Shown: positions 22,665-33,873 of the stretch, piece after piece
Layout of the letters: each line of letters starts with the position of its first letter
How positions within the stretch are numbered: position 1 is the first letter of the stretch
Assembly: GCA_021464415.1 (NCBI GenBank)
Contig: CM038467.1
Span: 34,503,226 to 34,567,225, forward strand
Source of the DNA: Lonicera japonica
Lineage: Eukaryota > Streptophyta > Magnoliopsida > Dipsacales > Caprifoliaceae
DNA: 64,000 nucleotides
Direction: 5' to 3'
Program-made: the position numbers and the translations under genes
The notes under the pieces: generated by a model
What the model was told of the DNA's origin: nothing
Database searches by the model: none
Seen by the model: only the letters and a program-made list of their open reading frames with translations

Positions 22665-24870
22665 CAATTTTATTTTATTTTTTTATTTTATTTTTTAACT
22701 TTGTTTGCGTTCAAATTTGGCATTATTGCTCAGCTTTGACTTTCAATTGTTTTATTTTTAGCTGTGTCTTTGCTTGAACTCAACTTCTTTTCCTCACTTT
22801 TCCTAAACTAGAACATTGCCTTTTTCAAATTTCAAGTACAATTCATGTACGAAGGATCACAATGTATCTTAGTCTCTCTAAATGCTGTAGGGGGTGATAT
22901 TTTAGTGTTTAAGTGTCAAATTCTTTTAGTAAGATCGATGATTGATAAGGATGCTCATATATTATGAAAAATAATTTGCATGTTATAGACTTAACTAGGA
23001 TGTAATTAAAGAATGCTTTGGTGATGCAAGACTATCATGTGTGGAAAAGTAATGCACCTTTACCCTTGTTGGGGATAGTGTGGAATATATATTGTGCAAT
23101 ATATATTGAAAAAGAGTTAAAATGTATGGAAAATATTCCATATAAAATAAAAACTAAGGGGTGTTTGGCTGCCCAAGTTTTCCATGGAAAATGTGGCAAA
23201 AGATAGAATATGCGTACTTTCCCTAATATATATGTTGTCGGAAAGTGAATTAGTTCACAACGTTGTAGCCGGAAAGTGAAAAAAATAAAATTCTTTCAAA
23301 TGTCCTTGAAGGAAAAATTCCCTAGACTTTGTAAAATGCACTTTGAAAAATGTTTAATGATCCAATATCTTGGAGCTTATGCATTAATAATGTACATATT
23401 TGTGTTCCTGAAAATATCCCCAACTAAATTTTAAATTTTGAAAATATTTGGTTAATATTAAGGGAATTTTTATGTGCCAAAGTCATGAGTTGAGTCTTTT
23501 CCTTTGAGAGTAAGAGTGGTTAAAGTTCGGGGGCATTGCGAGCTAGCCCGCTTCCTAGGTCGATTATACAAAGTGATTATCAAAGTGATTAATCCTCTTT
23601 GGCAATCACCATAAAATTCATTAGAAAACAAAGACAATTTTATAAACACATATTCAAACTTACAATATGAGGTATCGTTCACACATGCCAATCTACTTTT
23701 CAAACTTGTCTTGCAACATCCATTGAATCCTTCAATAGGTTTGGCAATGACTGCTATTATATTGGTAAACGCCTCAATGTTATGCCTATGCAAGCCTACT
23801 TCTAGCCAAAAAACCAGTTGTAACAGCTAGTGGTGTAAACAACCCCTCCTGCGCCACGGACTAATCCGTTTGGTGATTACCAAGCTCTCTTTTTCAGTAT
23901 TATTTAAAGAAGGTTGGACTGTGATCTAGTCTTGTTCTTCTAAAAAAATAACGATCTGATATATGTGCTCTTAATTGAAATCCTAAGTAGTAGAGCTTTC
24001 AATATCTTAAAAATGATAAAATGTTCTCTCTTGATTCGAAAATGAACTCTCAAAACACACGTAAAGCGGCAGACTAAAAATGAAGTTGAACCTTTCTTTT
24101 ATACATTGAGATACAACTAAAAGATACGCTCAAATTAGGTCAAGGAGAATGCTAGTGGCAACACCATTGTGTACCGGAATAAATCTACATGTAGCTTAGC
24201 ATACCGATACATTTGAGCTTCAATATCAGTACGCTTGGCAAGTTTCCTAACAAATTTTATGTCAGCTTGTGTACTATTATGCACATTTAAGCTTCAACAC
24301 TGGTATGCTTCATTTACTCATGAATGTTATTCTACAGTAAATATTGGTATACATATTTAAGCTTCAACATTTTTACTTTGTATAAATAGTTGAAAGCCCA
24401 AAATACACTTAATTATTAAAACTTCTTTTTGAATAAATTTATTTTAAAATCCACCACTAAGGAATTAATTAAGTCCACCTAATTGAAAAGCTTACTTGCC
24501 ATCCTATCACTTGTAGCTTTTAAACTTCTAGATAATGGTGCTTGGTTTCCATTACATCTCTTCATTGATTATTCTCATTAGACACAATATTCCAAATGGA
24601 AACATGTTTTTATTCACAGAATAAAGCAAACCAAATATAGTATTTATAAAGCAGACTTTACAAGTGGAAGATGCATGCTAAAGTTCAATGGTATTTTTAC
24701 ATGCCTAAACCACGGTGTTATTAGGCAATAAAGACTGAGGTACTAATCAAGTCGAATCTTCAATCTCTGCTACACTGTTAGGGTAGCCTCCAGTGCACCT
24801 TGCTCTAAAAATGGGCTACTACTTGTACTTAGATGAACCGTGCAGCTTATGTGGGGCTTTCACATTAACC
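22665..24870. other. Intergenic DNA, no gene recognised
   Basis: A minus-strand frame of 107 codons at 23,470-23,793 (contains KFEYVFIKLSLFSNEFYGD and RPRKRASSQCPRTLT) is the only longer open stretch. It could be a retroelement or gene fragment but I do not recognise it. GGGGTGTTTGGCTGCC at about 23,158 resembles the end of some hAT-type MITEs, but no matching inverted end was found. Confidence 0.35.
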
Positions 24871-24978
24871 CTGATGTTCATATAGCTCAGGTTCCCATTC
24901 CTCTTTTAAGGTTCAAGCCAAATTGATCCTTTTGCCCTTTATCCTAGTCTTTCCTATTTCCTATACTACTCCAAAGAT

Positions 24979-26130
24979 GTCTGTAGATTATTGTCAAGGC
25001 TATGCTAACTAAGTTATTCTTCGGGATCAGTTCCTCACTGTGGTTGATTCTTCTCTTGAAAACCTTGGATCACTCTTTCACTTATACTAGAACCATCAAG
25101 TGGATTGCGCTCTTCCTCAAAAAGCTATAGAATTTTGGAATTGGACTAAGAAGGTCTTTAGATTCAGCCTAGAGGAGCTGTGTCTGTTGCATAAAGAGTT
25201 TCCAATCCTTTTAAGTAACCGTTGGGAGAAAACAACAATTTCCTTTGATTGCCATTAGTCTTCTTAATTTTTCTAAGACCCTTTTGAATGCTACATGTCG
25301 AGTGGCTCATAGCTTCACGGCCGATGGGATGCTTGATTTGATTCAAGTGATTCAATTCATTATACAAAAACGTGCCTCTTCAAATATATATTACGATTAT
25401 CATGACAGAGAATCCACCCTATTATTGTCTTCTGAAATGCTAATCATTTTGGGAATCCCCAAGGTTGACCCGTTGATTCAAGATATTCTCTAGAATGTTT
25501 TACGGGTAATGGCAGTCCCACTCTTGTAATTTTAGAAGAAATCCTGAATAGACTGCATAAGTATCGTCTTGATCGTAGGACCTACCTTAGGGACAACCCT
25601 TGGTTACTGTATATGTGGCTTTTGGAGCACTTTCAACTTATTACATCTCTCTCTCCTAAAGCTAAGGGTTCATAGGTGCATGACCTTTCAAAAAGGTATG
25701 GTATATGAACAGTGAGTCGATTAGCTTGCTCAATATGCAACGCGATCCATTCGATGGGAAATTCCTTAGTAGGATCTTGCTGATCCCATATATAGCTTTG
25801 ATAGCACTTAGCAAAATAAGCTTTTATTTGGTAACTCATTAACTCGTATCATGTGGCAGTATGGATGTACCCAAGAGGTTCCAAAGAATCTCATTCATTT
25901 TCGCCTAATAAAGGTATTGAATTCATTTATCATAGATCGTTTGACTAATGCTTGGAGCACTGCCAGAAAGTTTGATGTCTTAACCATATACATGGAGGGT
26001 TTTACCTTTTACCTTGGAGACTATATTGTAGCTGATGCGCGATCTGGAGGTTAATGTGGCAGGGGCATTTGCAAAACTATTCCTCGACCACATGCAACAA
26101 ACAACTAAATTATGCTTTGACAAACTGGTT
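24979..26130 (+). pseudogene. Plant-mobile-domain-like (aminotransferase-like) relic
   Basis: The frame starting MSVDYCQGYAN is broken by many stops and shifts, but conserved-looking blocks appear in order: FWNWTKKVFRFSLEELCLL, then HKYRLDRRTYLRDNPWLL followed by YMWLLEHFQL (about 25,556-25,640), then MWQYGCTQEVPKNL (25,851). The pattern of a WLLEHF-type block followed by a (W/R)Q(Y/F)G...(I/V)P block is typical of the plant mobile domain, found in transposon-derived plant proteins. This assignment is from memory of the family pattern. The longest intact pieces are 82 and 67 codons. Confidence 0.45.
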
Positions 26131-26259
26131 GGCTAAATCCTCTGCAGGGTAAGGGTATAGCTTTGGATCTTTAATCTTTCATTGTCCAAGAACTTGATGG
26201 ATGATGAGAGATGAATCCCCGTAAACTTCAATGACAGAATGGCTCGTCTTGCATTTTGT

Positions 26260-26600
26260 AAAATTAAACACCCAAGCACAAGTGATGAACTTGTAATATA
26301 AATGGGAAGTCCAGGGTCGAATCCATAGGGAAAACACTATTTCTCGGTAAAAATTGTTTGTTCTTTCAAAGAGAGAAATAGAGTAAATGAAGAAAAGATA
26401 ATTTGAACATTGAAAAATGGATTTAAATACAAACGCACCAAAGTTGTTTATCTAAAAGAAAACTAAACTAAACTAAACTCGAAAAAAAAAAAAAAGGAAA
26501 ACTTTTAACTAATGCAAAGTATCGTATCTTTGTCAATTACATATTTTGTCGGAACTAGAATAGACTACACTAAAATTTCAATGTCACAGGGACTTATATA
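26260..26600 (-). mobile_element. Fragment of an Athila-like LTR end
   Basis: ACACCCAAGCACAAGTGATG, ACTTGTAATATAA and GTCCAGGGTCGAATCCATAG occur in the order seen at the plus-strand left edge of the LTRs at 50,859 and 59,063 (CCCAAGTGCAGG, AGTTGTAATATAG, GTCGAACCACAGGG). Only the first 100 bases or so are recognisable. The rest is AT-rich. Confidence 0.45.
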
Positions 26601-26739
26601 TATATTTTGAGAACTATAGGGACTTATATTTAAACATTAAAATAATCAGGATATTAGAAAATGGTCTTGTTTAAGCAAAATTGTGGAAAAGAATCAGAGA
26701 ATAAATTTTTAATAAATCAGATTACGAAAGGAGTGTAAC

Positions 26740-27160
26740 AATAACATTCGAGTAGATTTTTGGATTGCAATTTTATAATATTGTGTAAAATTAAATTTGT
26801 ATTGCATGTTTTTTAACATAAAACTATTTCGAAGTATTTAATTGACGGCACTTTTGATTTTTTTTAACAAACTACAAGTTTAAAAATGTTTATTGTTAAA
26901 AACACATATAATAATTTTTGTGGGTTACGTAAAGTTAAGTTCTTAATTAGTTCTTGTTTTTTAATACATTATTATGTATTGGAGTTTATTTTAGTACATT
27001 ACTTTTATAATTACACCAATGACACAACAAAATATACTTATTAAAAAATAAAAACACATCATACAAATTTGCTTTAAATATTTTGAATTGCAAAGTCCAG
27101 TTAGCACAAAACACAATTTTGGTCCAGGCCATCATTTTAAAACATAATTGATAAATAGAG
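26740..27160. repeat. Diverged relative of the 9.4-9.9 kb repeat
   Basis: ATATAATAATTTTTGTGGGTTACG, AAAGTTAAGTTC, AAAATATACTTATTAAAAAATA and TTGCAAAGTCCAGTTAGCAC parallel motifs in 9400-9865. Similarity is patchy. No coding potential. Confidence 0.4.
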
Positions 27161-28985
27161 AGCCTACTTTAATAAGATTAAAAAATAGGCTCTTATTTCA
27201 AAAAAATATTATTCTTTGATTTTTTTTCTGAAAAAAAATTCTTATGGAGAGGACTTTTTATCTATTTCCAATAAAATAATTAACATCAAAGATATATTCT
27301 CTTATACTGATTAATTAAACTTAAATGTTTAATATGAAGTCCATATTGTTTACTGTATTGAATTAAAGTTATTTATTTAGTACCGAAGATTCCACATAAG
27401 AGAAATAGCATTTTTGAAAGTGGACTACTTAATCCAATTTGATAATTTTGTTGTTTTCTAAATTATATAAAAATTATTTTATATTAACATTTTATTTTAT
27501 AAATTGTATAAATTTAATATATATTTTAGTCATTTGACGACATCCGTCCATTAGATATGTGATTTAGTAAAACATTCATTTTTTTTTCCCTTTTTTTCAT
27601 ATAAACAAAGAAACATCCATGTGCTCGTGAAGGGGAACTGGGCAAGACCTTGAACTTAAACCCTAATCTGGTGGGCTACTTATATATTTTATTTGACTAA
27701 AATATTTTACTTTTAGTATAAAAGCACGAATGACGTAAGTTTTTTTTGGATTTTTTTTATGGACAAGTATGCCCCTTTGTATTGGTATTAATATTTGAAG
27801 CACGTTCTGGTTAATGTTTATATGTGATTTAGTAAAACAATCATGTTATACATTATCGGGTAGAAGTGAATTTTATTTATCTATTTTACCATTTTATTAT
27901 TTTATTTGTTATATAATCTATTATTTATGTGAGTGTGTTATTATTGGATATTGTGCATAATATTCCTACATATATACTTTTAATAGAATTAATTATCTAC
28001 CAATTCTAAAGATTTTTGTAAAATTATATTACTCTCTTTGTGTCTCCAATTAATTAAGAGTCTACGTAGCCATCCACGTATTACAAGAATTTAGCATGAC
28101 AAATTTTTATAACATATCTACAACATCTCTTAATAACCTTTATCAAAAAACCAAAACCATGTGCTCAAAAAATACTAATAATAGCAAAGGGCCATAGATT
28201 GACACAAAAATAGAAATTTTCTTCCTCGACAACCAAACTCGAGCAAAACATAAATTTTAAGAATGCCAAATTAAAAGGGCAAAGAGGGGGGGGGGGGGTT
28301 GGGGGGATGTCATTTTGAAAAGCTACGACGGTGCGGGTAGGGGTAGGGGACCGTAGTGTTTGAAGGTGGATGGTAGGGGGAGGAGGTGTTGGTTGTCCAC
28401 CGTCCGCATGCCTTATGTTGATTTTTGGTTTTTAGAGTAAAATGCTTTTAAAAATGGTCATGTACACTATTGTAACGTCCAAAATGAACGAAGCCGTAAA
28501 TTGGAACCAGGTACATAATTTAGATGTTCAATAGTCGCGATTATAGTTTATGGGTTATTTTGAAACTCTCATCATAATTTCAGTACCATTTAAGTAGTTT
28601 ACTCTTTACACTATTAATATTTTGTTCTTTTTGTCCGTAAATATTAAAGATATGAGAGGAAGCTGCAGAAGAGGGGAAGGCGCATCAATGCATGCACAAA
28701 GGCTAAACTTTGAATACTTGGTCTAAATTAAAGAGGTATTTTTTTTTCATTTTCTGCTTCGTTTTTTAAAATTTACCTAGTTTTGAATGTTAAATATATT
28801 AAATTTGGCAATATTACCCTTACTATTGTAAAATACATTAATACATCATGAGCGACAAAAACAACACCAATATTTGATTAAATTCTATTAAGAATTAAGC
28901 GTTTAGCAGATACTTGCATCTTAATATTGAATGCTCAATTTTTAATCAATTTCAGTATCAAGAAATTAGATACAAACACGAACAT
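27160..28985. other. AT-rich intergenic DNA with a G-rich tract
   Basis: No gene is seen. At 28,286-28,305 there is a run of 12 G, TT and 6 G, followed to about 28,390 by many GGGG/GGTAGGGG groups, which could form G-quadruplexes on the plus strand. The rest is featureless AT-rich sequence. Confidence 0.6.
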
Positions 28986-28989
28986 ATTT

Positions 28990-29340
28990 ATAGGTCGGCC
29001 CTAAAGAGGGCAGTCATCTCTTTAAGAAAAAGTATAACCATTCATTTCAATTGTTAAACGGATTAAATTTTTTTCATGAAATATGGTGAAAATGATCTCT
29101 ATAGTAAGTGTATCATCTCCGGAAAATCTTAACAAAAGATTCAATTTGAAAGTCAATGAGATGATCATTTAAAATTTCAAGGCCGAAATTGAACATACAA
29201 TTTTTGATAACCCACTTTCGAATTAATTGATTTTTTCAGAAATTTTGGTGGAAATTATTTACTCATTATAGAAATCATCTCTACCAAATTTCATAGAAAA
29301 TTCCGTTTATTTAACCCTTGAAATAGATGATCCTTCTTCT
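28990..29340. repeat. Hairpin repeat family member
   Basis: Two stems occur in tandem: CATGAAATATGGTGAAAATGAT facing ATCATCTCC, and ATTTTGGTGGAAATTATT facing ATCATCTCTACCAAATTTC. The end reads TTAACCCTTGAAATAGATG as in the 6.7-7.0 kb copy. Confidence 0.5.
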
Positions 29341-29729
29341 TTTTTAAATACAGGATTGTACTCTTTCAAGCTGGCTTGAATATACTTCATTTAAAATCCC
29401 ATTGCCTTTACTATTAACAGATGAAAAGTAAACAACATCATATTTTATTTACCCTAGTTGGCAACTTGGCATGACTCCATTATGGTTGAATAGAACCATA
29501 TTGTTGCTCAAATAAGCAATATTTATTTGCCCGTAATTTTTTATAGTTGTTCGGTTTGTCTTTTTATTTGTTTCTATAATTTTAAATTCGTAAATTTACA
29601 TTAGACGTTTTTTATACTATATGTCAATGAGCTTCAAACTTTTTATATGAAATTTTCATTTTGAATTTCAAGAACAAACAAAATTTCAAACCAAACGAGC
29701 ACCGACTCAAAATATAAGACAGTTTAATA

Positions 29730-31320
29730 GGAAAAAGACAAATTAAACCCTGAAGTTTGGGACTAGATTCAATTACTCTCATGATATTTCAAAATCATCA
29801 ATGTCTCCCTTGACGTTACATAATTGGTTCAATTGAGACTTTGACTCTAACTCCGTTAACAATTCAGTCTAAATATTTTACATTTAACCCCCTAAAACTT
29901 TAAAAGTGACACTAAACCCCATTAATATATATATATATATATATATATTACCTTTTAAATCCACCATTGATATAAATACACACACTGCTTCGGCCACCTT
30001 CACCACCACAACACCACCACCACCACCATCTCCACCTCTTTCTCTTTCTCTTTCTAAACCAACTCACCTATCCGGTAACCTCCTCACAACCATTGCATTT
30101 CTCTCTCTATATATATATATTCCACCATTAATATATATATACACATGCCCCTTCGGCCACCTTCACTGTTGCAACATCACCACCCACCTCTTTCTCTCTC
30201 TCTAAACCAACTCACCCTTCTGGCAACCTCCCCACCACCATTGCGTTTCTCTCTGTATATATTCCAACATTGATATATATATATATATATATATGTACAA
30301 ACTCGTACTAGTATGTACTAATTAATAAATTAAAGATGAGGAAGCCATAGAAAATTAAGATGAAATTAATTAATTGATCTCCAAGTCTACATTGGTGGGG
30401 TGATTTCCGTTGTTGTTGTTTGTGGTGTCCTTCTTATTATTGTTGTGGGGGCGTTAATGAGGATGAGAAACGCAACCTGCAGCACGTACCACCAAAATCA
30501 AAGGGAACATTGAGAAAATAGAGGAAGAAAACGAGGAGAATGCAGGAAAGAAACATAGGAATGGGACCAAATATCCACAAGAAGAAAGGAAAGGAGAAGT
30601 AGAAAGCATGCAAATAGAATGACCTAAAATAACTACCCCGTTAACTATCCTCCCCACGTCAACAGGTCCAGCCCTTGGCTTTCATCGAAGAGGGAGAGCT
30701 TGGTGTATGGCACATTAATGAGGATGCTGGCATGACTGTAGTACCTAATTGATTGCACATTCAGCAAGAAAGTCACCAAGAAGCACACCAATATTGAACA
30801 AAATTTAGCTGAATACCCCAGCTCGCTCCGATCTCTGTACACCATCCCTGTCAGCCCCTTGCTTCCTCCTGTCATGAGTACCACAATGAGAGAGCTTACC
30901 ATTGATATATATATGGAATATATATATATATATATATGTACATATATAGAGAGATAAAGGAAATGGTTGTGGGGAGGTTGCCTGATGGGTGAGTTGGTTT
31001 AGAAAAAGAAAGATGCATGTGGAGATGGTGGTGGTGTTGCGGCGGTGAAGGTGGGCGAAGTGGTATGTGTGTGTGTATATATATATATATCAATGGTTGA
31101 TTTAAAAGGTAAAAAAAATAAGAATTAAGGGGTTTAAATGTCACTTTTAAAGTTTTAGGGAGTTAAGTGTAAAATATTTCGACAGAATTGTTAACAGAGT
31201 TAGAGTCAGGGTCTCAATTAAACCAATTATGTAATTTTAGGGGAGACATTGAGAATTTTGAAATATCAAGAGATAAATTGAATCTAGATCCAAATTTCAG
31301 GGTATAATTTGTCTTTTTCC
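29730..31320. mobile_element. Pack-type (Mutator-like) element with long terminal inverted repeats
   Basis: The left end GGAAAAAGACAAATTA is matched in inverse at the right end. The inverted arms continue for roughly 350 bases each: ACATAATTGGTTCAATTGAG facing CTCAATTAAACCAATTATGT; ACTTTAAAAGTGAC facing GTCACTTTTAAAGT; CCTTTTAAATC facing GATTTAAAAGG; AACCAACTCACC facing GGTGAGTTGGTT. The left arm also holds an internal duplication of about 150 bases (about 29,955-30,115 and 30,125-30,262). The core carries a DUF599 gene fragment. No transposase is present. A 9-bp Mutator-type target duplication was not found; flanking TA could be a 2-bp one, so the superfamily is uncertain. Confidence 0.75.
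30480..30905 (-). pseudogene. Captured DUF599 protein gene fragment
   Basis: On the minus strand, MVSSLIVVLMTGGSKGLTG, then SILVCFLVTFLLNVQSIRYY and SHASILINVPYTK, then after two frame changes VGRIVN and RGSYFR..HAFYFSFP, FLWIFGPIPMF. These follow the order of the plant DUF599 family (a hydrophobic membrane protein of unknown function), whose C-terminal half has SIRYYSHASILIN and RGSYFWSLGLRAFYFSFP-type blocks. The N-terminal part of the family is absent. The fragment sits in the core of a terminal-inverted-repeat element and is out of frame, so it is a transduplicated, decayed piece rather than a working gene. The family call is from recognition of these blocks. Confidence 0.72.
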
Positions 31321-31390
31321 CTAATTTAAGCAAATTAAGCTCTACTCATAGGTTCTAGCCTTGCTCCTTTTGCTTTCCCATTCTCCCGTA

Positions 31391-31848
31391 GAGCATCTCT
31401 AGTAGTATTGTATAATTTCTTTTTGTGTAAAATTTATACAAATTGTAAAAAATTTCATCTCTAGCAATATTTAAAAAATGAGTTTTGTGTAAAATAAGTG
31501 TACAAATACATCCCTAGTTTATAATGTCACATCGACTTTCTCAATCCTCAATTTTTTATAAACATTTAAAATGCATGTAATAACTTTTAATACAAAACAT
31601 GAATTTTAATATAAATTATATATTTGAAATCTACTAATCAAGACTTAGAAATTAAGATCTGATGTGGTTATAATATTACGTATATAAAAAATTCAACAAA
31701 AAATAATAAAAAATTGTATAAAATAATATGTAATATTTGTTCGTATCTTATTGGTTCTTTAGAATTTTACACTAAATTTTACAAAAATTTCAAGTTGTTG
31801 ACACATAGGATATATATATCCATTTTTACAAGACCAATAGAGATGCTC
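31391..31848. mobile_element. MITE with GAGCATCTCTA terminal inverted repeats
   Basis: It begins GAGCATCTCTAGTAGTATTG and ends CCAATAGAGATGCTC. Subterminal GTGTAAAATTTATACAAAT and ATTTTACACTAAATTTTAC segments are also partly inverted. About 458 bp, no ORF. GAGCATCTC-type ends are common among plant MITEs. The flanks GTA and TTA could reflect a 3-bp TWA-like target site, but this is not exact. Confidence 0.65.
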
Positions 31849-31921
31849 TTAGTTGGAACATAATCTTTATCCGAAAATGAATCACTTGTATGAAAACAAA
31901 CCCCTAAGTTGGAACATAGTA

Positions 31922-32147
31922 TCATATATAATAATAATAAAAAGTAAAATGCTCTCTTTTAATGAGAGAATGACATGTGGTGCATAATAAATGTGATTTA
32001 ATTTATATAATTTTCCTAATATTTTCAATATTCTAATAATATAATATCTCTTATCTTATTATATAGTTAGTAAAATGGATAACGACATTGCACACGTGAC
32101 ACACTATCAACGTGTCTTCATAATTAGCCCCGCTTAATCTCTTTCTC

Positions 32148-32179
<32 letters not shown>

Positions 32180-33723
32180 GATAGTTTCTTTCTCTATCCC
32201 AGTGGTTGAAAACCTTACATAATTCTTACATTGCTCAATGTTTTAATCTCTACTCCTTGCATTGATAATATATTTTTTTTTGTGAAATTAAAGCGTGAAG
32301 GGGAAAAATTATAAGCTTAAACCTGACAAGGGTTCAATGCCACCGAAATGGATTTTAACTTTATATAATAGTAGATTCAAAATTCCTTTCCTGTAATTTC
32401 ATTCTAATTACTCCCTCTCTCCCCTCTCAAACAATCTCTAATTTCTCTATTTCTCAAAGTATAAAAAAAATATTTTACATTCAAAATTTTAATAAAAATA
32501 ATAAAGTTATTAAGTTATGAACTATAAATTTAATTGTGTATATTTATGAATAGATTTATGATAATTCATTATTTTGTAACGTAAAATTTAATGAGGCTTT
32601 ATGGAATTAATTATAGGATTATTATAATTAAATGTTCATTAGAATTTTTTTTCCTACTATATATAGAGTCTCTTAATGATGGGAAAAATTATCGAATAAT
32701 TGTCTCACTCTCAAATTTTTTTATATTTTCTTTGTAATGATCATGAATTTTATGCCTATTTTACAAGTTTTTGGGGCAACATGATTAGATTGGTCACTAT
32801 TGTAGTCTTCTAAATATGCATATAAAGGAGATGAAAAGCTCAAATTTATATTTTTATTTTTTTTTATTTTCTTGCAATTTTTAGTACTTACATCTTATAG
32901 GTCTAATGGTAGTGTAAGGAGATGTTTTGATCCAAATTAATTTTTTTATTTTCGAGTTTTGAACATTCTTACATGTATGAGGTACCATTCTCTTATGTCT
33001 GCACATGAATTTACAATGTATGATATATGGTTGCATTAAGTTCACATAATTGTTAGTTGTAAATATTCTTACATTTTGCCTCTCAAAAGAAATTTTTTTT
33101 ACAACTTTATTATTATTGGCCTGAACAAAATATTAATATACAAAGAAAACTGAGTGAAAGTACAAGGTATTTTTTTATTCCGTTTGAATGAACAACCAAA
33201 GATGTGAATATATGAGTATTGGTTAGATTCGTCCCTCTATTTTTTCACAAAACAATATAGTAACGAAAACAAAGTTATACTTACTATTTACATCAAGCCA
33301 TCACAAATATATTCTATTTCAAAATTGGTTCTCATATCTATAAAATTATACATATGTTTCTTTTATAGAATATATATTGCATTTGTTTGTACTCTAAATT
33401 ATGAGATTTTTTTTCCATACAAATGGTGAATAAGAATAAGGTGGTTCAAGGGGAATGAATATGGGTTAGGGAACTCAAACATTGTACTTTTGAAATATAA
33501 AATTATAAGATATTTTTTAAGGTGCGAATCACATTTCTTTGTTGAAACATGATTAGTGTATCAGAAAAAAAATAAAAAATTTCTTAAATATAAGAATCGA
33601 TCATAAACCTATCACTTCCTATTATTTTTAAAATTCGCGCTTTAAATTTTGTTTGTGTAATTATTTACCATAGTTGTAAATGTACATATAAATTACCTGC
33701 GCATGGCGTAGACTGCAAACTAG
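31922..33723 (+). mobile_element. Non-autonomous Helitron (candidate)
   Basis: The 3' end has CCTGCGCATGGCGTAGAC (a short GC hairpin), then TGCAAACTAG followed by T: the Helitron signature of a hairpin about 10 bases before CTRR, with T as the 3' host base. The 5' end is placed at TCATATATAATAATAATAAA preceded by A, which is less certain. There is no Rep/helicase ORF. The element contains a CT microsatellite at 32,140-32,182 and is otherwise AT-rich. It ends 150 bases before the start codon of the NLR pseudogene. Confidence 0.6.
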
Positions 33724-33873
33724 TGTATCTGAAAATGAACCACTTGCATGAAAAAAAAAACAGTTTAAGATAATGATTGCATTTACTTTTTGGCCTATTT
33801 GATTTATTTTTTTTCTTTCTGAAAATTTATTTGAAAACTTATGTAGTGCTACAGGTCCTGATTAAGTGGGGTG

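Noticed and set aside
23158..23200. GGGGTGTTTGGCTGCC as a hAT-type MITE end
   Set aside because: No inverted partner was found within a plausible distance, so no element was called.
30896..31144. Minus-strand ORF with repeated Tyr-Ile and His/Pro stretches
   Set aside because: It is a translation of the AT tract and inverted arm of the Pack-type element; low complexity, no conservation expected.
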